Source of the DNA: Scatophagus argus
Lineage: Eukaryota; Chordata; Actinopteri; Scatophagidae
Direction: 5' to 3'
Assembly: GCF_020382885.2 (NCBI RefSeq)
Contig: NC_058511.1
Span: forward strand, 1,545,001 to 1,609,000
DNA length: 64,000 bases
The notes under the pieces are model-generated. The model was given only the letters and a program-made list of their open reading frames with translations, had not been told where the DNA came from and did not search any database. Shown piece after piece: positions 57,191-64,000 of the stretch; position 1 is the stretch's first letter; the number at the start of each line of letters is the position of its first letter. Position numbers and translations under genes: made by a program.

Positions 57191-57228
57191 AGGAGGAGGA
57201 GGAGGAGGAGGAGGAGGAGGAGGAGGAG
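57191..57228 (+). repeat. (GAG)n tract in the pax1 leader
   Basis: About 12 AGG/GAG units, 75 bases before the pax1 ATG, directly after a splice-acceptor-like CCGCAG. Confidence 0.9.
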
Positions 57229-57301
57229 ATGATTCAGATCACCGCAGGCTGCAGTTGGAGCACTGGATGGTGGAGCAGTGAGACGCTGTGGACAGCAGCT
57301 G

Positions 57302-57305
57302 ATGG
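57302..57305 (+). CDS. pax1: pax1 exon 1 coding part: four bases (ATGG)
   Basis: ATGG is followed directly by the donor GTGAGA. It supplies Met and the first base of Glu. The phase-1 junction with the AG at 58959 gives [13 protein letters not shown]9 and PAX1 also have a very short coding part in exon 1, so this start is preferred over ATGs at 55413 and 57267, which are out of frame or stop at once. Confidence 0.85.
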
Positions 57306-60300
57306 GTGAGACGACAAAAACTGAACTTTTACACGAAAGGGAGGAAGAGTGAATTCATGTCAGGTTAGATGGAAATTTACTGTCCACTTTGGGTGTTTTC
57401 TTATGGAGAAGTTGATTTGTTGGCGCGTCCTCATAGGAAAATGGAGATCAGAGTCCTTAAGGCCATCAGCAACACGGAATTCAACTCCAGCGATTCGTGT
57501 TGATTCATTAATGAATCAAATTATTATTCTCTGGAGTTTATTTTTTCTTTTTTTTTTTTTACAAACTCAGATTGGCTGTAATGTAGTTTAGTAGAAAACT
57601 ATGTAACATGGAAATAAAATATAAGAGCCTCAATCTGGGAAAAGTTTTTCAGTTGCATCATTGATCCTAAATGTAAATTTATTTAACGTGAACTCCAGAA
57701 AAAAACAGATAAATGCAGGCAATAAGTGGGAGCAAAATGAAATACGTGTCACTCTAATCATGTGTTTTTTTTCTATAAAAAATTAGAGGTTAAGATTGAA
57801 GTTGTGAACTACAGATTCACCCAAACAGGAGGAGACTTTGAGTCCTGCATGTCTGCAAATCAGATGGAGACAAAGCAGAAACACTTTAATTCGTGCTGCA
57901 TTCATTTTGTCCAGAAATTTAAATTTCTCATCCACAGAAACTTGAATCTGCTGTCACACTGCAGGTGTTTCAGAGGTTTACTCTTCTGGAAAGAGAAATC
58001 GACTGTTTTGTTATTCCAAACGTTTCAGTTGAAGCGTTTAAACGTTTCCTCCTGAATGAGCTGGGAGTCTGACACATAATGAAAATTATTCCGATTAATT
58101 CGTGTTTTTGAGGCCTGTTTACTGGACTAAAGCAGGTTTTCAATTATAATCCGATGAGAAACACAAAAATGCAACTTTTGGTTGCTTCAGTGGTTCAGAT
58201 TTGAATGAAGCTGAAACCGAAATGATCAACACTAATGAGGCCTTTAGTGAAAATCATCTGCCTCATCGACAGAACAGGAAATGAACACGACAAATGTTTA
58301 GATGTTGTACTGTCATGTTTAATAATTTGTTTCTGTTCTGTTTAACCCTATACACTAACGTCGGGTGATTTTCACCCACACAATTTTGAAGTGATCGAAT
58401 TTTACAACCAAATGAAGGGATGTGTTGATACTTTGGACCAAATGTGTGCTCAGTACAGCTGTGAAAGAAAAACCAAGAGGTGGTCACTGTGTGTCCTATA
58501 TGGCATGATGAACGCTGGTGTGATAAACTGTATTTTATCCGAGATATTATATCGGGTAAAATATACCCAACGTTAGTGATGGTGTTACTAATTTTAACGT
58601 TAGTGTTCTAGGGTTAATAATTACCACATCAGCAAAAGTCATCAAATAATCAGAAGTGAGAAGATGTTTGGGCTGACATGAAACATTAAAGAAAGAAAGA
58701 TTAAACCTGCTTTTAATTTTTGATTAATTCGAGCTTTTAAAAACAAAAACATCTGGCAGCTAATTTGTCTCCTTCACCTTCTGAATGACTTCGATGAAGT
58801 TCGATTTAGTATGAAGAAAAAACAGGAGCAAACGTTTTTCTTTTCGTGTTATTGTGTGTTTGTTCCGCCGCTGAGGCTGAGACCGCTTAGTGATGTAGAC
58901 GACGCTGACCCGGGATAAAACCCGGACTAACCCCCGTCCTCCTGTCCCCGGCGTGCAGAGCAGAGCTACGGGGAGGTGAACCAGCTCGGCGGGGTGTTCG
59001 TGAACGGCCGGCCGCTGCCCAACGCGGTGCGGCTCCGGATCGTGGAGTTGGCCCAGCTCGGCATGAGGCCCTGCGACATCAGCCGCCAGCTGCGGGTCTC
59101 CCACGGCTGCGTGTCCAAGATCCTGGCCCGCTACAACGACACCGGCTCCATCCTGCCCGGGGCCATCGGCGGCAGCAAGCCGCGGGTCACCACCCCCGCC
59201 GTGGTGAGGAGCATCCGGGATTACAAGCAGGGCGACCCGGGCATGTTCGCCTGGGAGATCCGGGACCGGCTGCTGTCGGACGGCGTGTGCGACAAGTACA
59301 ACCTGCCGTCCGTCAGCTCCATCAGCCGCATCCTCAGGAATAAAATCGGGACTCCTCCACAGGCCCACGAGGGCCACAAAGCGGCTCAGCTCCAGCACGG
59401 ACACGTCTACCCGTGCGCCCCCCACACCCGGACCAGGACCGGCAGCGGCCCCGCGGGACACGTCGGCCTGCCGCGGAGCTGGCACGACATCCTGGGCATC
59501 CGGGCCTTCGTGGACCCTGCAGGTCGGTGGAGACACTTTGCTGCTGAGCCACACAGGTTTCATGGTTCTGAGACATTCAGCTGCTCTGCTGTTCACTGCG
59601 TTTGTTCATGTTGTTCTCAAAGCAGCCCGACTTTAACATGTTGAATTTCAGGATATCAAAATTATCCAATAAGTTTTAACCCTGAAAAACCAAAGCGTCG
59701 GGCTAAAAGTCTGAAGCCCGAGCTCACCTGTCGGAACAGGTGGAGGAGGAGGTGGTGTTTTCGGTTTCAGGAAACGTTGAAATGATTTTTTAAAGCTAAG
59801 TGTGCACAGACACCAGCGATGAGGTCACTTTTTGAAGGCTTTCATACACAAAGTCAAACTTTAGTGAACTTCTACACACACCGAGTGAGAAGACTCACAC
59901 ATTAAATAATAGAAACCTTTTTATTTGGGCTGTGATCCAACTGATTTACGCTTAAAGACATTGTTCATACCTACAGATCTTTTCTTTTACATTATTGACC
60001 AGACTGAATTTACAACAACCACAGAGAAACGTCATCCGCATCGGACCCACGCGTTAAAACAAGTGAATGTTGACATGTACATAATGTGTACTTCAGTACT
60101 GCCTTCGTGTAAACGTACAGTTTTGTGAACACATCTGAGGTGTGGATGTGAGTGATTCCCCCTGAAAAGCAAAAGCACAAATTTATCTTTAACATCAACA
60201 ACTAAAGGAATAAAATCCCATCAGTGAGCCAAACAAAACTTTATTTTTTACTTTCCTGTTGGGCACTGAATTGAAATTGTTCTGAAATGCACTTTTTGTG

Positions 60301-62337
60301 AGGCAGCTTTTGCTTTTCTGTTCCTTTTATTTCGTTTTGCTGTTTCTGAATCTACTTTTTTATCTGTTTTAGGATCAGTCAGTCTGCCCTCTGAAGCAGA
60401 ACACAAACAAACCTGTAAACTGAATCTATCAGCCTCAGAGTGTGAAAGTGAAAATGAAGAGAGTGAAAAGTTTTTAACAAAAATATGAACCGTGACCAAG
60501 AAGATATGGAGGAAACAAAACAAAGAAATAAATAAAATCAGCTTGGAATTCAGCCGAGTCGCAGAGAAAAGACAAATGATGATGAAGGCTGATGGGGAAG
60601 AAACATGTGAGGTGTTTTTAAATCAATGAAATTATTATTTGTTAAAATGGTGTTTCAGCACTGCCTGATGGGCACACGGCTAAGATGGAGGACTGGACCA
60701 GCCGGACTAGTCTGAGACCGTGTCCCTCCGGGATCAGCGGAGGGGAGAAAACCAACAGCGAGTCACCGCAGGTTTGTGTTTTACATGACTAAACGTAAAC
60801 ACACACGCAGAAACGTGTTAATATCTTATGTTTGTGATAGTTCAGTTCACTGTAAAAACAGGTGAAAACAGAATAAAAAAAGTAAAAGCCAAATTAAGGG
60901 CTTGTAGATATAAATTGATAGAAATGATTGAATTTGGACAACAGACACAACAGACAGGATGGAGACGTGCAGATGTTTTATATTTTGATATACAAATACT
61001 TTAGTTAAGTTTGGGATGTGAGTGAAAGTCAGGAATTTAGCAAATTAGGAGGATTTTGTGAGCAAAGTGAGGACATTTTAGTGTTCCTGTTGGGTCTGTC
61101 ACATGTCTGTCATTGTGGATATTCATGATTTTCATGGACTCCTGGGCTGATGAACGTATTTGTTGTTGTTGACTTGTTGTATTAAAAGTCTGCCCTGAAT
61201 GGACTCCTGGGTGGATTTGAACGTTAACGTCCTTTTCTTTCCGTCCTCAGTCTTCGTCCAGTCTTCCTGGTTATTTCTCAGCTTGTGCGTATTCTCCACC
61301 CAACCAGTACTGCGTGTACGGAGGCCCGGCAGCCAACTACATGAGCCCGGGACACCACTGGCAGCCCCAGTCCTCCGGCCTAAGTCCCGGTCTGCCTCAG
61401 AGTCCGGCCCGTTCTGGCCCCGCAGCGCCGCCGGTGGCCGCCGATTTCCACGCCGCATCTTCTTTTAAACTTCCACAAAGAGACGGTGAGACTGAGCTAA
61501 ACATCAGCAGACCTGATCCAGATGTTTTGTGTCCACAGCGATGACCTGATAGACCCTCGTTATTTAGATCACAGCTTTTTGAGCTGTTCGAGTGGGGAGA
61601 ACAGGAAGTTTGCAGTCTGAGTGAAATTCACAAAACTCAGAGTGTGTCATCTAAAAAGCCTCAGCAAAAAGTTAAACTGTAAAACCTCAGCTGAGGGGCT
61701 TTTTTTTCCCGATTAATGCAACAACCACTCCTGTTCACAGCGGAGACGCAGCTCCTGCCTGTGGTTTTAAAAAAGTCTTTGGTTTGAATGTGGCTCGGGG
61801 ACAAAATACTGCTGATATGAAGGACCACATCCAGATTAACCAGATTAACCAGATTAACCAGATTAACCCGAGCTCAGCCACATCAGCCAGTCGGAGAAAA
61901 TTCTGCTTCTCCAGGTTCACGTCACAGACTCATCTAACTTTAACGGTTTGTGATTTTCTCACTAAATGATTACAGCAGTGATTTTAACCAGAAAAGTTCT
62001 GAGTCATGATCACAAATCTGATCTTCAGGCCTCGTTAGTTCCTCACAAAGCTCGGCGAACACACAAAGATCACCTGAGTTCAACCTGGTGGAGAAAAGAG
62101 CTCACCTGAGCTCAGTCTGACTGACTGACAGTCTGTCATGAAATCCTCTCCTCTTTTTCAAAATGGCTGAAAAAGGTTTGGTGGACGGCAGCTTGTTTTG
62201 ATTTGCTGAAATCACCCAGAAGTTGATGTTGGTGCTAAGTGATTTTATCTCTGCTGTTTCCTCCAGAGGACAGGAAACCTCAGAGTCCTCTGTACAAACA
62301 TCCTCACGCCGCTCACAGGTTGTCCTCAGCTTCGTGA
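57302..62337 (+). CDS. pax1: Paired box protein Pax-1, five exons, 328 aa
   Basis: Paired-domain factor needed for sclerotome and pharyngeal pouch development. Exons: 57302-57305, 58959-59522, 60659-60771, 61251-61485, 62267-62337. Exon 1 ends ATG G and joins AG CAG AGC to give [13 protein letters not shown], almost identical to mammalian PAX1 ([13 protein letters not shown]). The paired domain covers about residues 6-133, from [18 protein letters not shown] to [13 protein letters not shown] reduced octapeptide (HDILGI, 177-182) follows, and there is no homeodomain, as in PAX1/9. Exon 3 has KMEDW, exon 4 has [13 protein letters not shown] and FKLPQRDG, exon 5 has [11 protein letters not shown]; all are PAX1 landmarks. 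The paired domain carries several substitutions unusual for PAX1/9. A piggyBac remnant lies in intron 1 and a repeat copy in the 3' UTR. Confidence 0.95.
58342..58617 (+). mobile_element. piggyBac-family transposon remnant (internally deleted) with TTAA ends
   Basis: The ends are TTAA CCCTATACACTAACGT and, inverted, TTAA CCCTAGAACACTAACGT. They form near-perfect terminal inverted repeats flanked by the piggyBac target duplication TTAA. Inside, 58391-58576 encodes [20 protein letters not shown] and [19 protein letters not shown], which I recognise as the C-terminal part of the piggyBac DDE transposase (cf. the YNKTKGGVDTLDQM and RKTRRWP motifs). The rest of the transposase is missing, so the copy cannot be autonomous. 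A subterminal GGGTGA-TTT-TCACCC palindrome follows the left end. It lies in pax1 intron 1, 342 bases before exon 2. Confidence 0.88.
58959..59522 (+). CDS. pax1: pax1 exon 2: paired domain and reduced octapeptide
   Basis: A GC-rich 564-base exon. It contains the full bipartite paired domain: PAI ([46 protein letters not shown]) and RED ([32 protein letters not shown]). It ends [23 protein letters not shown] before a GTCGGT donor. The usual PRSWPSAHSVSNILGI has lost about eight residues. Confidence 0.95.
60659..60771 (+). CDS. pax1: pax1 exon 3: KMEDW segment
   Basis: A 113-base exon, phase 1 in and phase 0 out, acceptor TTTCAG and donor GTTTGT. It encodes [15 protein letters not shown] and a Ser/Pro-rich stretch; KMEDW is shared with mammalian PAX1. 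No ATG-started reading frame of useful length covers this exon, so it is easily missed. Confidence 0.85.
61251..61485 (+). CDS. pax1: pax1 exon 4: transactivation region
   Basis: Encodes [20 protein letters not shown], a Pro/Ser/Ala-rich stretch, and FKLPQRD before a GTGAGA donor. It matches the mammalian PAX1 series FLPACAYPASNQ...FKHPSRE. Reading on through the donor would stop at 61544 and give a different tail. Confidence 0.88.
61832..61868. repeat. 10-bp tandem repeat in pax1 intron 4
   Basis: CAGATTAACC is repeated almost four times. Each unit holds a GATTA homeodomain core. Confidence 0.85.
62267..62337 (+). CDS. pax1: pax1 exon 5: C-terminal tail and stop
   Basis: A 71-base coding part with [21 protein letters not shown] then TGA. 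DRKP-SPL recalls the DRKPPSP tail of PAX1/PAX9. The acceptor is TTTCCTCCAG, and phase 1 agrees with exon 4. Confidence 0.85.
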
Positions 62338-62679
62338 CGACGCCGACAGACCACGAGAAGACGACCTGACGCTGGGAGGCCGTCAGGTTTTATTTCTGAG
62401 CAGTGATGACTTTTTCAGTTCTTCATTCAGTGATTTATTCCAGTTTCCCACGATGAGCCGCAGAGCGACGTGTCTCGCAGGAAACACACAAAACCATTTG
62501 TGTTTCAGCCAACACGGTTTGAAAGAAATGATTCTACATTTTAGGAAATACTCTTCTTTTAAGCAAGGAGATTGATTCCACGTTTTATCTGGACCCACAA
62601 AACAGCAAACGAGTGTTCTTACACTTCAGTTTTCATACAGATTAAACGATCGAGATATAATGTGAGAATCGGTGAGCTT

Positions 62680-62775
62680 TGAACAGACCCGTCCAGCTGT
62701 TTCCGCGCTTTGTGCTAAGCTAAGCTAACTGGCTGCTGGCTTTATATTGAACAGACATGAGAGTCAAACTTCTCA
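62680..62775 (+). mobile_element. Repeat copy inside the pax1 3' UTR
   Basis: CAGCTGTTTCCGCGCTTTGT then GCTAAGCTAAGCTAACTGG, CTGCTGGCTTTATATTGA and ACAGACATGAGAGTCAAACT match the same fish repeat, here upstream of the pax1 poly(A) signal. Confidence 0.55.
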
Positions 62776-62915
62776 TCACCTGTTTGAACTGATGCTTGAT
62801 GCTTCATATATTTCTTTCTCCACTTTTTTTGTCATGAAAGGGATGTTTAACTTGATTTGGAAATGTAAAATGTATTGGTAAAGCTGTAAATATATTTTTT
62901 CTACGATTGTGCTTA

Positions 62916-62921
62916 AATAAA
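62916..62921 (+). terminator. pax1: pax1 poly(A) signal candidate
   Basis: AATAAA 579 bases after the stop, followed by a GT-containing stretch. The implied 3' UTR includes an interspersed repeat copy at about 62680-62775. Confidence 0.55.
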
Positions 62922-64000
62922 GACGTGCAATGGAAACTGAACGTCAGTGGTTCAACAGGACAAGTTTTCCAGATGTCGGAGCGGAGCAGAATAACAGAAA
63001 TATGATAATAAAAATATATTTTTAACTTCAGCTACTAAAAAGTTTTTATAAGATCTTTTATGTGTCCAAGACACACAGACACAGTACTGCTCACATATTT
63101 ATACACACTGAAGGTAATCCAGGGTTTTATACAACAATAATAAATGTATTTTTTCTTTGGCCACTGAAGATTTCATCAGTCATAACCTGCTGATATCATA
63201 TACTCACAGAGGGCTTTTCACTGCGCTTTTGTCAATACTTGAAGTACATTTTTCCCGATTATACTAACATGCTTTCACTTAAGTTGTTGTTAACACTGGT
63301 TGGATCTAAAACACGTTTGAGTTAACCTGGAGAAGCAGCTCAGGTTCTGGACTCTGCAGGTCAGGAGAAGCTTCCTGCAGATGAAGTAAAAAGGCGTTAG
63401 ATGATCCATCAGCAAACAGCGTGAAGTCAACAGACGCCGTCTGTTAATACCTGAACAATCTGAGTCGCGCTGAGACGTGGACTGACAGAGCAAACATCAG
63501 GTCATTGTTCTGAGGGAGCGTGTGAGACATTTGGGAAGCCGGCTGAGTCCTCGTTCTCGTTCCTGTCATGTGCTTCGCTCAGTGAGTCAGCAGATTTCTG
63601 TCTACAACAATCTGGACTTACAGCTCGGACTCGTTGGGATGAACATTAAAGGATATGACAAACTATCAGACGAAGCACCAGATCCACGTGTCTGCAAAAG
63701 AAAAAGAGTTATTATCCAGACACTTCACAGACCAGCTTCTGCTTCACTTTTGACCCTCTGCGCTTGCCGTAGTTCCTGTGCAGGAGGGCAGCAGAACAAG
63801 TCGAGTGTGAAACCACAGCGAGCTGTCGGGCTCCAACTCGTGCAGTCCCACAGTGCTGAAGTTACAAGCTTCTTTCACTCTGACATGAGCATTTCAGAAC
63901 ATGTTTGACTGTGGAGCTTTGATAAACAGTCACTGAAAAAGAATATTAAATGGACAAACTGTTCATGAACATGCTGACAAAGTGAACGTGACTTGATATT
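62922..64000. other. DNA downstream of pax1
   Basis: AT-rich sequence then ordinary-complexity DNA. Reading frames lack domains. Nothing assignable. Confidence 0.5.

Larger units (their letters stand above)
55240..57301 (+). promoter_or_regulatory. pax1: pax1 promoter/leader candidate with possible non-coding first exon
   Basis: An NRF1-like TGCGCATGC sits at 55268-55276. About 150 bases later a GC-richer stretch ends ATGAGCAACAG|GTGAGG at 55423, a good donor. An acceptor CCGCAG lies at 57187-57192, 110 bases before the pax1 ATG. Together they suggest a spliced 5' UTR. This is inferred from splice-like sequence only. Confidence 0.35.

Noticed and set aside
58760..59596. 278-codon minus-strand reading frame over pax1 exon 2
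   Set aside because: Shadow of the paired-box exon; the plus-strand frame encodes the paired domain.
58976..59644. Pax1 beginning at 58976 and ending at 59644
   Set aside because: 58976 is a GTG valine within the conserved GEVNQL, and the last 40 codons read past the donor at 59523 into intron 2.
61314..61544. pax1 ending at 61544 by reading through exon 4
   Set aside because: A good GTGAGA donor at 61486 and an in-phase exon 5 with the DRKP-SP tail give a more PAX1-like end; an intron-retaining isoform remains possible.

Overview
The window looks like a teleost fish chromosome segment. It is vertebrate DNA with GT-AG introns, mostly 0.1-1.5 kb long. It is very rich in CA/TG microsatellites, has fish-type retroposon 3' tails running into simple repeats, and carries the gene order xrn2 - nkx2.4 - nkx2.2 - pax1. 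This is the same linkage as human 20p11 (XRN2-NKX2-4-NKX2-2-PAX1). No prokaryotic, viral, CRISPR or tRNA gene content was found.

Layout: 1-7.8 kb has no gene I can support, only CNE-like blocks (blocks that resemble conserved non-coding elements), short CA/TG tracts and a 462-bp (TATC)n array. xrn2 (+, 8038-37541) was reconstructed as 31 coding exons that stay in frame to a 975-residue nuclear 5'-3' exoribonuclease. nkx2.4 (-, 38532-40276, two exons, 386 aa) lies tail-to-tail with xrn2. About 10 kb of gene-poor DNA follows. Then come nkx2.2 (-, 50585-52100, two exons, 271 aa) and pax1 (+, 57302-62337, five exons, 328 aa), which diverge head-to-head across about 5 kb.

How the parts may work together: nkx2.2 and pax1 are Hedgehog-responsive patterning genes (ventral neural tube and sclerotome), and nkx2.4 acts in ventral forebrain and thyroid. 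xrn2 is a housekeeping gene that probably survives here as a bystander. Several of its late introns are large and hold GC/AT-mosaic blocks that look like developmental enhancers. One has a GLI consensus abutting an NK2 consensus; another has an NK2 core abutting an octamer. Conservation could not be tested, so all enhancer calls are inference.

The three developmental genes look like a derived duplicate copy. The homeodomains carry substitutions, some shared between nkx2.4 and nkx2.2. The nkx2.4 NK2-specific domain is eroded, the pax1 octapeptide is reduced, and the pax1 paired domain differs from the usual PAX1/9 sequence at several sites. Other notable features are a 276-bp piggyBac remnant with intact TIRs and TTAA ends in pax1 intron 1, a tRNA B-box palindrome upstream of nkx2.4, a pax1 first exon with only four coding bases, and a possible poly-arginine upstream ORF in the pax1 leader.
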